Below are positions 1 to 6,601 of a stretch of 9,185 nt of DNA, one piece after another. The stretch is taken from assembly GCA_012518475.1 (NCBI GenBank), contig JAAYSB010000174.1, positions 1 to 9,185 on the forward strand, read 5' to 3'. Numbering within the stretch: the first letter of the stretch is position 1; each line of letters starts with the position of its first letter. This DNA is from Intrasporangiaceae bacterium. GTDB taxonomy: Bacteria; Actinomycetota; Actinomycetes; Actinomycetales; Dermatophilaceae. Under the pieces are notes generated by a model. It did not search any database. It saw nothing but the letters and a program-made list of their open reading frames with translations, and was not told the DNA's origin. The position numbers and the translations under genes were made by a program.

Positions 1-33
1 ACCAACGTTTCCGTTGGCAAGGGTTCGAGCCTT

Positions 34-318
34 GTGCGTCGGGTGGACGCAATGGAACGCTGCGGGAACAGGCGACCACGGGTCGAGAGGCTTGTTTCCG
101 CGTGGAATCAAGGCATCCGCGCCGATGCCGAGTCCGAGAACGGGGCCGATGACCCGTTGATCGGGGCGTCGGCGGAACCAAAGAAACGACCTCGAACAGG
201 GCTCACGGACACCGAAGTGGACGCTATGCGAACAGCCCGCGCGCAGGGCGTGAGCGTGAACGCGCTGGCGCGCCGGTTCGGAGTTCACCGGGGCACGGTG
301 TGGGCGAAGACGCGCTGA
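34..318 (+). CDS. Small helix-turn-helix protein at the window edge, possibly the tail of a longer gene
   Basis: Seen: a 94-residue frame from a GTG. Its last 40 residues form a Hin/resolvase-type DNA-binding helix-turn-helix: an LTDTEVDAMRTARAQG helix, then SVNALARRFGVHRGTVWAKTR at the very C-terminus. The N-terminal half is basic and unrecognised. There is no in-frame stop between base 1 and the GTG, so the gene may begin outside the window. An internal ATG at 52 has a better ribosome site (GGGTGG at 41-46) and would give 88 residues. No recombinase catalytic domain is visible, so this is either a stand-alone DNA-binding protein or the C-terminal remnant of a serine recombinase. It converges on the relaxase gene with a 25-bp gap. 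The helix-turn-helix call is fairly safe; the role is unknown. Confidence 0.6.
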   Translation: MRRVDAMERCGNRRPRVERLVSAWNQGIRADAESENGADDPLIGASAEPKKRPRTGLTDTEVDAMRTARAQGVSVNALARRFGVHRGTVWAKTR

Positions 319-343
319 CAGCGCCCACGCCCGGCACTCACGA

Positions 344-3300
344 TCAGAGTCCCAGGCCCGGACGGTCGGGGTACGGATCGCTTCGAGTGGTGTCCGGTGC
401 AGACGGCGCGTGGAGTCGCCGTGCTCGTTCATCGGCAAGCCGTCGAGTCTGTTCTACCGCTGCCCGCTTCGTCTCGATCAGCGCGGCGGCTTCTGCGGGT
501 GTGAGCGCGCGGAGTTCTTCGGCTTCCTTGCGGACGGCGGCTGCTTGCGCGTGGGCGTCGCGGGCTTCGCGCTCGGGGCGGATAAACCGTGCTCGTATCG
601 GGTCTCGGCGCACTCGTTCGGCTGCAAGTTCCTGCGCGAGTAGTGCGAGGCGTTCGCGGTCGTGCCGGTCTTTGAGTGCCGCCTGCTCGGTCTGTGCGGC
701 GGCGAGGGCGCTGGCGGCGTCGAGCATGCGCGGGTCGTGTTCAGCGCGGCGCTCGGCGGCTGTCACCGCCCATTCACTGAGCGCGTCGTTCTGGCGCGGC
801 AGGCTACCCCAGGCGTCACGCGCCCGCTTGCGTGCCGCGCGGGTGTGCTCGGTTGTGGCCTGGTGTTCCTGCCGTGCTCTGCGTCGCGCGAACCTGCCCG
901 CCGTTGCCAGCCGATCCGATGCGGTGCTCTCGGCGGCGACTGCGGCGAGGTAGGTTCCGCCGTCCTCGACGGCCTGTGGCACCAGCTCCGCGATGACCTC
1001 GGCGCGGGCCTGGGTTGTGTGAGTCTCGGCGGTGCGGATCATCTCGGCGTTCTGCTCGTCCTCCGCCTTGTGCGCGGCGCGCTGCTGGTCGAGCCGCCCC
1101 GCGAGCTGCTCCCACTTCTCCGCTCTGGCCTCTGCGCGCTCGGCCTCGCGCACGAGTCGGGCAACCTCGTCGTTCACCATGCTCACGGGGCCGTCAGCGA
1201 CGAGGCCGCGCACCGATTCTGCCGCGCGTTCGGTGGCGTCGGCGAGTCCTCGGTCTGCCCGGTCGCGTTCCATTGCCTCGATGAACTGTGCTCGGGCGTC
1301 AGCCATGCTCTCCGCGACGAGGTGCAGGGTGTTCGTCTCGCGGCCTCGGGTCATGCCGACATACACCGCCGCGCCGCCCATCTGCTCGCCGAGCACGGTG
1401 TGCGAGGCGGGCGCGGTCACGCCCTGCACCCCGTAGGCGGTCGCGGCGTAGGAGAGGTGGGCGTGCTCGCGTACATACTCAGCGGGTAGATGCAGCGAGT
1501 GTTCGCGCTTGCGGTCGCTGTGCGCGTCGCGCACCCACAGCGACCCATCCGCCTCGACGTGTTGCACGCTCCACTGCTGCCGGTTCGCCACCCCCAAGTC
1601 GGCGCTGTTCTTACGGGTCTGGATCAGGTCACCCCGCCCGATGCTCAGACCATCGCTGCCGCTCGCCGTGGTGGTGTCGTCGACGACGCCCGCGCGGGTG
1701 CGTTCGTCTCGGATGCGGTCATTCAGCCGCGCGGCTTCGTCGTTCGATGCGACGGTGACGGCCTCGCCGTCGGGCCTGTTGGTGGCGAGGTGTTCGCGCA
1801 GTTCGTCGGCGTCGGCGTGCAATCGGATCAGCCCGAGTTCGCGCAGCCGGTCGAACACCTGGCCGGGGTTGCGGCGGTCGCGCATCTGCACGGTGACTTC
1901 GGCGTATTCGGGGTCGGTGAAGCGGTGTACCTCGGCCATGTCGAACGTGCGACCCCTGAGTTGTGCGGCCATGTCGAGCACGCCGCCCCTGCCGACTGCG
2001 GGCAGTTGCGCGCGATCCCCGACGAGCGCGAGCGTTGCGCCCGTCTCGGCGGCGACCGTGAATAGTGCGAGGGCGGTGTCTTGGTCGAGCATCCCGGCCT
2101 CGTCCACGACGATCCGCTCGCCACGACGCAACCGTGCTGCTTGCGGTGGGCCGGTATAGGTTGCGCCGGTCGCCGGGTCGGTGTCGCCTATGGCGAGGCG
2201 CATCCATACACCGTCATGGTTCCACCGCCACCCGTGCGCGTGGACGAGGGCGGCGACCGATTCGGCGGGCACGCCGAGTTCCTGGTGCGCAACCTCGGCG
2301 GCACGCTTGGTCGGGGCAACCACCCGCACTCTGCCGCCGCGCTGTGCGGTGGCGCGGATCGCCGTTGCGAGCATGGTGGTCTTGCCCGCGCCTGCGGCGC
2401 CCTCCACGATCACCAGCGGATCAGCCGAGGCGACCGCTGCGGCGGCGTCGAGCTGACCGGAATCGAGGCGCTGCCCGAGTGCGGCCGCGTGCTCGCGCAC
2501 ATCAGCGTGCTCCGGCTCGCGCTCGGGTGTTCGGGCGGTGATGAGGTCGCGCAGTTCCGTCTCCGCCTGCACCACGCGCAGGCTCGTCAAGTGTGCGACA
2601 TGCTCCGGCGTCACAGTGTCGGGCGGCAGGATCGAGAAGCAATCCTGAAGCGCCAGCGTGGTTGCCACCGCGATCAGTTCGCGCAACTCTGCCGGGGTGC
2701 CGCGCACCCCTGCCTCGGTGATGATCTCGGTGGCGTGCTCCTGCACAGTGTGGCGAGTCCACGCCGACTCACCAGCGGCACACCGATCCAACGCCCTTGA
2801 TGCAATCCGCTGCACGGACAAGTCATCCGTCGATGCCGGCGCACGCGCTGGCACTCGGGCCAGGTGCTCGGGGTCGTAGCCGGCCTCGCGCAACTCCGAC
2901 ACCCACGCTTCCTCTTCACGGAGCGTGGTCGGCTTCTTCGCGGGCCGCTGATACGCCCACGCCTCCGCCATGAGCCGAGAAGCGACGACCGGCCCCATGC
3001 TCTCGCCAGGGTGCGCAGCCTCCCACTCGGCTTCGAGACGGTCAAGGTTGCGGCGCACCTGCTCACCCCGCTTACTCATCAGGGCGTTGAACGGTTCGAG
3101 TTCGACCACCTCGCCGGATACGGGGTCGAGAGTGAGGCCATGCCGGTCAAGCACTGACGCAAGCTCCGGGCTGGCGGCGATCACGGCAGTACCGAGGGCG
3201 CGGATCGCGCCTTGCTGCCGAAACAGTGCGGCGGTATCAAGACCGCGCCACTTCCCGGCCGCGAACACGCGGGTGCCGATCTGCATGTGAATATGCCGGT

Positions 3301-3805
3301 GCGGATCACCCGCCCGGCTCGTGCGGTGCGTGATGCCCACCACCTGCATGCTCTCGACAGGCACGACCTCCTGCGCCCCCAACGACCCGACACGAGTCAC
3401 CGAATACTGAGCGAGCCAGCGGCGAATCTCAGAGAGCGCGTCCTGCTGGGCCGCGTCGAGAGCGTCGGAGACCTCGGGGTGCAGGGCGGCGGCAATCGAC
3501 AACGACTTGGGGGCGTTGATGACCATCTCCATGAACCGGGGCGACGCCTGCCGATCCGACCCCGCACGACGGGGCCTGCCCATCTGCTCCCCGGTCAACG
3601 GGTTCATCCAATCCACCCACGCGGCATACGCCGCAGGATCAAGACTCAACTCAGCAGTCACCGCGCCGGAGCCGTCGAGCGCGACGAACTGCGCTACCGT
3701 CGCCTCCGCGCCCAGGTAGTAGTCGTCAGCACGGGAACGGTTGGCCTCGACATAGCGCAAAGCGTCAGCCCCAGTGCCCCGGAACGGGAGCACACCACCA
3801 CGCAT
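344..3805 (-). CDS. MobF-family (TrwC/TraA-like) conjugative relaxase-helicase
   Basis: Known for the family: the relaxase nicks one strand at oriT through a tyrosine, stays attached to the DNA end and unwinds the strand with its helicase for transfer by a type IV secretion system. Seen, numbered from the ATG at 3805 (1153 residues): candidate tyrosines Y18 and Y29/Y30 in an ADDYY context; APKSLSIAAAL near 98; and the metal-binding triad H160, H171, H173 (THRTSRAGDPHRHIH), with TrwC-like spacing. A superfamily 1 helicase follows: GAAGAGKTT near 469-477, DEAG near 568, GDRAQLP near 596, and YAATAYGVQGVTA plus VGMTRGRE near 786-823. The last 300 residues are Ala/Arg/Glu-rich and probably coiled coil. 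The ATG at 3805 is preferred over the GTG at 3814 because GGGAGGTGA (3819-3811) sits 5 bases upstream of the ATG but overlaps the GTG. Intact; length is normal for MobF. Confidence 0.95.
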   Translation of the reverse strand: MRGGVLPFRGTGADALRYVEANRSRADDYYLGAEATVAQFVALDGSGAVTAELSLDPAAYAAWVDWMNPLTGEQMGRPRRAGSDRQASPRFMEMVINAPKSLSIAAALHPEVSDALDAAQQDALSEIRRWLAQYSVTRVGSLGAQEVVPVESMQVVGITHRTSRAGDPHRHIHMQIGTRVFAAGKWRGLDTAALFRQQGAIRALGTAVIAASPELASVLDRHGLTLDPVSGEVVELEPFNALMSKRGEQVRRNLDRLEAEWEAAHPGESMGPVVASRLMAEAWAYQRPAKKPTTLREEEAWVSELREAGYDPEHLARVPARAPASTDDLSVQRIASRALDRCAAGESAWTRHTVQEHATEIITEAGVRGTPAELRELIAVATTLALQDCFSILPPDTVTPEHVAHLTSLRVVQAETELRDLITARTPEREPEHADVREHAAALGQRLDSGQLDAAAAVASADPLVIVEGAAGAGKTTMLATAIRATAQRGGRVRVVAPTKRAAEVAHQELGVPAESVAALVHAHGWRWNHDGVWMRLAIGDTDPATGATYTGPPQAARLRRGERIVVDEAGMLDQDTALALFTVAAETGATLALVGDRAQLPAVGRGGVLDMAAQLRGRTFDMAEVHRFTDPEYAEVTVQMRDRRNPGQVFDRLRELGLIRLHADADELREHLATNRPDGEAVTVASNDEAARLNDRIRDERTRAGVVDDTTTASGSDGLSIGRGDLIQTRKNSADLGVANRQQWSVQHVEADGSLWVRDAHSDRKREHSLHLPAEYVREHAHLSYAATAYGVQGVTAPASHTVLGEQMGGAAVYVGMTRGRETNTLHLVAESMADARAQFIEAMERDRADRGLADATERAAESVRGLVADGPVSMVNDEVARLVREAERAEARAEKWEQLAGRLDQQRAAHKAEDEQNAEMIRTAETHTTQARAEVIAELVPQAVEDGGTYLAAVAAESTASDRLATAGRFARRRARQEHQATTEHTRAARKRARDAWGSLPRQNDALSEWAVTAAERRAEHDPRMLDAASALAAAQTEQAALKDRHDRERLALLAQELAAERVRRDPIRARFIRPEREARDAHAQAAAVRKEAEELRALTPAEAAALIETKRAAVEQTRRLADERARRLHAPSAPDTTRSDPYPDRPGLGL

Positions 3806-3810
3806 CCGAC

Positions 3811-3819
3811 TCACCTCCC
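3811..3819 (-). promoter_or_regulatory. Strong ribosome binding site that sets the relaxase start
   Basis: On the minus strand the sequence reads GGGAGGTGA followed by GTCGG and ATG. The GGAGG core is 8 bases from the ATG at 3805. The in-frame GTG at 3814 lies inside this site, so it is a poor start candidate. Confidence 0.75.
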
Positions 3820-3825
3820 GACTGA

Positions 3826-3854
3826 ACTGGCGTATCTGCTACTACCGAAGTTAG
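3826..3854. repeat. Copy 1 of a shared two-part motif in front of the relaxase
   Basis: On the plus strand the block ACTGGCGTATCTGC (3826-3839), nine spacer bases and AGTTAG (3849-3854) match the motif at 6571-6599, with identical spacing and 23 of 29 positions the same. It lies between the candidate relaxase -10 box and its ribosome binding site, where a repressor would block initiation. The 14-mer is antisense to the relaxase gene. That the repeat is present is seen; a regulatory role is inferred. Confidence 0.6.
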
Positions 3855-3858
3855 CATA
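3853..3858 (-). promoter_or_regulatory. Candidate -10 box for the relaxase gene
   Basis: On the minus strand TATGCT lies 47 bases before the ATG at 3805. A TTGCCC that could act as a -35 box lies further upstream, but its 19-base spacer is long. The assignment rests only on similarity to the sigma-70 consensus. Confidence 0.3.
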
Positions 3859-3869
3859 CGTTCATTCAG

Positions 3870-3892
3870 AAGAACAGGGGCAAGAACCAGGG
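3870..3892. repeat. Short tandem direct repeat AAGAAC(C)AGGG
   Basis: AAGAACAGGGG (3870-3880) is followed at 3882-3892 by AAGAACCAGGG. The pair lies in the 184-bp gap between the divergent relaxase and adenylyltransferase genes. Short iterated sites beside a relaxase gene are where an oriT or accessory-protein site is often found. No nic consensus is recognisable, so the role is open. The remainder of the gap up to 3989 is G-rich without other clear structure. Confidence 0.35.
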
Positions 3893-3989
3893 AGACGCTG
3901 CGAGTAGTCGGTGGGGGCAGGGGCGTGTCGAGTCGGGTGGGCGTGGCGAAGGAGCGGGGCGCGACGTCAGACGGTGAGAGAATCGAAAG

Positions 3990-4793
3990 ATGGACTACTC
4001 GCGTGCGTTGGATGCGTTGACGCAGTGGGCTCAGGGCCGCGATGACGTTCGGGCGCTCGTGCTGACGGGATCGGCAGCCGCCGAGTCCGCACACTCGCTT
4101 TCCGACCGGGATATCGAGGTGTTCACCACGGACATTGATGCACTGCTGCGAGACGAATCGTGGTGGAGCGGCCTCGGTGACGTGCTTGTCGTAGAGCGGC
4201 TCCAAGACGGCGACGGCAACCCGACCCGCCTGATCTACTACGCGGGCGGCAAGATCGACTTCACCCTGCTGCCCGCCAATCGTCTGGCTGGTCGAGACTA
4301 TGCGCGTCCGTTCCGAGCACTGCTCGACAAAGATGGCCTCGCTGCGACTGCTTCACTGTCCACGCCCTCGCCGCAGCCACCCTCGGGAGCGGAGTTCGAG
4401 GAGTCAGTCAACTGGGCGTGGGCGGCTGCGCTGATGCAGGCCAAGGCCATCGTGCGCGACGAGCCGTGGTCGGCGAAGCTGCGCGACCAAGACCTGAAAG
4501 CCGAACTGCTGCGGATGATCGAGTGGGACCACCTTGCCCGGCATGGCGCTGGGCTTGCTACCCGCTACCTGGGCACGCGGATGCGACAGTGGATGGACAC
4601 CGATATCCAGCACGCACTCGAACAGTGCTGGGGCGGTCTCGACGGTGACGCCTCGGCGCGGGCGCTCCTGGCGACCACCGATCTATACCGCGCCCTCGCC
4701 AAGCGCACCGCTACGGCACTCGACCTCCCGCAATTCGATCACGAACGAGTCGAAACCGAGATGCATACCATCCTCAGCCTCCGCTCAACCTGA
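3990..4793 (+). CDS. ANT(6)-like aminoglycoside 6-adenylyltransferase (streptomycin resistance)
   Basis: Known for the family: transfers AMP from ATP to the 6-hydroxyl of streptomycin in the cytoplasm, inactivating it. Seen: 267 residues, slightly short for ANT(6). The nucleotidyltransferase core reads LVLTGSAAAESAHSLSDRDIEVF (in parts: TGS at 26-28, D39 and D41 as the paired metal ligands, E43). A third acidic position is D90 in GGKIDFTLLP, which matches the GNRIDLTL segment of ANT(6)-Ia. The C-terminal IEWDHLARHGAGLATRYLG near 177-195 matches the family's substrate-domain signature. The ATG at 3990 follows a weak purine-rich GAAAG. It is divergent from the relaxase and is followed 163 bp later by the phosphotransferase in the same direction. 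The family is clear; the exact drug range cannot be read from sequence, and spectinomycin-type ANT(9)/ANT(3'') is less likely. Confidence 0.9.
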   Translation: MDYSRALDALTQWAQGRDDVRALVLTGSAAAESAHSLSDRDIEVFTTDIDALLRDESWWSGLGDVLVVERLQDGDGNPTRLIYYAGGKIDFTLLPANRLAGRDYARPFRALLDKDGLAATASLSTPSPQPPSGAEFEESVNWAWAAALMQAKAIVRDEPWSAKLRDQDLKAELLRMIEWDHLARHGAGLATRYLGTRMRQWMDTDIQHALEQCWGGLDGDASARALLATTDLYRALAKRTATALDLPQFDHERVETEMHTILSLRST

Positions 4794-4830
4794 CCCTCAC
4801 CGCGGGCCACGGCGTCATGGATCGGGCAAC

Positions 4831-4861
4831 CGTCTGACAGACGCGCCACACCTGGCGGTGT
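4831..4861. other. Two small dyads in the gap before the phosphotransferase
   Basis: CGTCTGACAGACG at 4831-4843 is a perfect odd-centred palindrome. It is followed by ACACC-TGGC-GGTGT at 4848-4861, a 5-bp stem with a 4-base loop. They lie 38-68 bases after the adenylyltransferase stop and about 95-125 bases before the phosphotransferase. They could be a weak terminator or a protein site. There is no T-tract. Nothing else is apparent in 4794-4956. Confidence 0.3.
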
Positions 4862-4956
4862 CAGTCGGGTCTGTGGCGGTCGTGAGGCAGTGCGTCGGCG
4901 GGACGTAGCGACGGGCGCGCGGGCAGCTCGCTCACACGCACTCGGCTGGGCGCGAG

Positions 4957-5775
4957 ATGATGGGAAGCATGGTCTCTTCCTTGCCCCCGCTGACCGGATT
5001 GCTCTCGGACGGCTCAGGATGGACGCCTGTGACCGGCGGAGAGTCGGACGCGATGGTACTGCGTGATATGTCGAGAGAACGGTTCGCCAAGGTGGTCTCC
5101 GCTGCCGCCGTGAGCACGCTAGAGGCTGAGCGCGCTCGGATTGAGTGGCTTTCGGGCACCGGAATCCCCGGCCCCAGGGTGCTCGACTGGCGCGCCACCG
5201 AGCACAGCGCCGCCCTCATCACCAGCGCAGTCGCGGGCGTCCCGGCCGACCGGCTCAACCCAGCCCAGCTCGCGCAGGCTTGGCCGTCGATCACCGACAC
5301 CCTGCATCGACTGCACAACCTGCCCGCGAGCACATGCCCGTTCAGCAGGACACTGGACGAGATGATGGGCCTGGCCCGTGCGACCGTCGCCAAGAACCGC
5401 GTCCACGCCGAGTTCCTTCCCCAGCACCTCATCGACACCCCGCCCACGGTGATCCTCGACGGCCTGGAACGCGACCTCCGGTTGCGTCGAGAGCAGGAAG
5501 CCGCCGATACGGTGGTCTGCCACGGAGACTTCTGCCTCCCCAACATCCTCATCGACCCCGATACCTCGCTCGTCGCCGGGCTCATCGACCTCGGGCGTCT
5601 TGGGCGTGCTGATCCCTACGCCGACATCGCGCTGCTGCTGGCAAACGCCCGCGAGACCTGGCCAGACGAACGCACCGCCCGCCAAGCGGATCACGACTTC
5701 GCCTCCCGGTACGGCATCACCCTCGACCCCGAACGCCTGGACTTCTATCTCAGACTCGACCCGCTGACCTGGTGA
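4957..5775 (+). CDS. APH(3'')-type streptomycin 3''-phosphotransferase, StrA-like
   Basis: Known for the family: phosphorylates the 3''-hydroxyl of streptomycin with ATP. Seen: 272 residues, close to the 267 of APH(3'')-Ib (StrA), and colinear with it as I recall that sequence. Matching segments are WTPVTGGES near 22-30, the ATP-site lysine K45 (RFAKVV), the AWPSITDTLHRLHNL region, the Brenner motif VCHGDFCLPNIL with catalytic D191 and N196, the metal-site LIDLGRLGRADPYADIALLLANA near 209-231 (D211), and the ending FYLRLDPLTW. The 4957 start has only a weak upstream GGG. ATGs at 4960 and 4969 are in frame, and 4969 would give 268 residues, nearer to StrA. The gene converges on the regulator at 5806-6528 with a 30-bp gap. 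No strB-like partner follows; instead an ANT(6)-like gene precedes it. Confidence 0.92.
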   Translation: MMGSMVSSLPPLTGLLSDGSGWTPVTGGESDAMVLRDMSRERFAKVVSAAAVSTLEAERARIEWLSGTGIPGPRVLDWRATEHSAALITSAVAGVPADRLNPAQLAQAWPSITDTLHRLHNLPASTCPFSRTLDEMMGLARATVAKNRVHAEFLPQHLIDTPPTVILDGLERDLRLRREQEAADTVVCHGDFCLPNILIDPDTSLVAGLIDLGRLGRADPYADIALLLANARETWPDERTARQADHDFASRYGITLDPERLDFYLRLDPLTW

Positions 5776-5805
5776 TAACTGGAAGTCAGGCCGACGTCGG
5801 AACTC

Positions 5806-6528
5806 TTAACCAGCGCGTCCTCGCCTGCCGGGTGGCAGCAGCCCTTTGCGGCGGGCGCGGGCGACCCAGCCCTGCGCGGTGGACAGGGGCACGCGGCTGA
5901 TTTCGGCCATGCGCGCGGTGGGGTTGGGTTCGCCGTCGTCTACGAGGCGGGTGTGTTGGAGGGCGACGACCTCGTAGAAGTCGGGGGTGCGCTTCGGGTT
6001 CCCGAGCGGTTTCATCACGTCCCCCGAGCGCAGGACGCGGCCGGAGGGCATGGTCATGGTGCCGCCCTCGAAGCGGCTGGCTCCGGTGACGGCGAACTGG
6101 CGGCGGTTGATCGCCGCCTCGATCCGCGAGGTGGGCAGGTTGCGCAGCATCGGGCTCGCCACCGGGTCGCCCGCCCACTCGGGCAGGTAGACGATCCCGG
6201 TGATCCGCACCTCGCCCTTGGGTTCCTCCATGAGCAGATACTGGCGTTGCAGGCGCAGCAGCACGCGCGTGTTCGACTCGGTGTGCTGGATCAGGAACCA
6301 GCGCCCGGAGTCGTTGTTGTTGTGGCTGGAGTTCAGCTTGCGATCCAGGCCCGGCTCGGGGTCTACCCACTGTTCATAGCGGAGCGCGGCGTCGATCCCG
6401 GTGCTGTCGTGGTCGGGGTCGATGGGCGAGGGGTCGGGCATCTGCCAGCCCGCAGGCAAGTCCGCCGCGACCAGCAGCGGCACGCTCTCCAAGTCCTCAA
6501 GCATGCGTCTGATCTTACCCGACCTCAT
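5806..6528 (-). CDS. 240-residue protein with C-terminal helix-turn-helix, candidate element regulator
   Basis: I do not recognise a named family. Seen: a soluble protein without signal peptide or membrane segment. Residues 75-145 alternate strand-like segments (RWFLIQHTESNTRVLLRLQ, YLLMEEPKGEVRITGIVYLP). Residues 203-231 form a helix-turn-helix (ARMAEISRVPLSTAQGWVARARRKGLL), a form common in actinobacterial element proteins, with a basic GRRGRAG tail. The ATG at 6528 has no clear ribosome site, so a leaderless or short-leader message is possible; an in-frame ATG at 6504 is the alternative. It is divergent from the recombinase unit across a 73-bp gap full of repeats. Inference: it binds that gap and perhaps the matching site before the relaxase. 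Expression is real by codon bias and context; the function is unproven. Confidence 0.75.
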   Translation of the reverse strand: MRSGKIRRMLEDLESVPLLVAADLPAGWQMPDPSPIDPDHDSTGIDAALRYEQWVDPEPGLDRKLNSSHNNNDSGRWFLIQHTESNTRVLLRLQRQYLLMEEPKGEVRITGIVYLPEWAGDPVASPMLRNLPTSRIEAAINRRQFAVTGASRFEGGTMTMPSGRVLRSGDVMKPLGNPKRTPDFYEVVALQHTRLVDDGEPNPTARMAEISRVPLSTAQGWVARARRKGLLPPGRRGRAG

Positions 6529-6559
6529 GCAATGGCCGCTACGCCATATCTGTGGTACG

Positions 6560-6572
6560 GTAGATTATCTAC
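6560..6572. promoter_or_regulatory. Symmetric palindrome GTAGATTATCTAC, possible two-way -10 element
   Basis: The arms GTAGA and TCTAC are perfect around TTA. Reading plus gives GATTAT and reading minus gives GATAAT, each with the A at position 2 and T at position 6 that sigma-70 -10 boxes need. It is placed 30 bases before the ATG at 6602 and 32 bases before the minus-strand ATG at 6528. An operator role is equally possible. Confidence 0.4.
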
Positions 6573-6599
6573 TGGCGTATCTGCCACACCATGAGTTAG
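6571..6599. repeat. Copy 2 of the shared two-part motif
   Basis: ACTGGCGTATCTGC (6571-6584), nine bases and AGTTAG (6594-6599) match 3826-3854 with the same spacing. Here the 14-mer is extended to a short dyad, TGGC-GTATCT-GCCA. It overlaps the likely transcription start of the recombinase unit. Confidence 0.6.
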
Positions 6600-6601
6600 A
6601 G

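Larger units (their letters stand above)
6542..6599. promoter_or_regulatory. Divergent promoter/operator region between the regulator and the recombinase unit
   Basis: The 73-bp gap carries three TATCT repeats (6547, 6566, 6578). A degenerate CATATCTG at 6545-6552 resembles the core CGTATCTG at 6576-6583, about three helical turns apart. TGGC/GCCA arms flank the latter (6573-6586). A perfect palindrome centred at 6566 supplies -10-like sequences on both strands. This density of dyads and repeats is typical of an autoregulated divergent promoter. No convincing -35 boxes were found. Confidence 0.5.

Noticed and set aside
21..29. GGGTTCGAG at the left edge also occurs in tRNA-Ala, hinting at a left attachment site
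   Set aside because: It is in the opposite orientation to the tRNA at the right end, so it is not a direct repeat, and it is only a generic T-arm sequence.
2..34. Two adjacent stem-loops at the left edge, the second with a TTCGA loop resembling a tRNA variable arm and T-arm
   Set aside because: The T-loop is out of register with the conserved stem positions, no acceptor stem or CCA follows, and the frame of the helix-turn-helix gene runs through it. Probably chance.
662..1489. Long plus-strand frames opposite the relaxase
   Set aside because: They are shadows of a well-supported relaxase-helicase; their translations are Arg/Ala/Cys-rich and match no family.
5791..5800. CCGACGTCGG palindrome between the converging phosphotransferase and regulator genes
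   Set aside because: A 10-bp palindrome with only a CG centre cannot form a useful hairpin and is common at this G+C; not called a terminator.
6591..6599. Two-codon upstream frame ATG AGT TAG just before 6602
   Set aside because: Too short to support as a leader peptide and it falls inside the conserved repeat.
6401..6601. N-terminal extension of the 103-residue protein back to 6401
   Set aside because: It would be antisense to the regulator's 5' end and cross the divergent promoter; the ATG at 6602 is cleaner.
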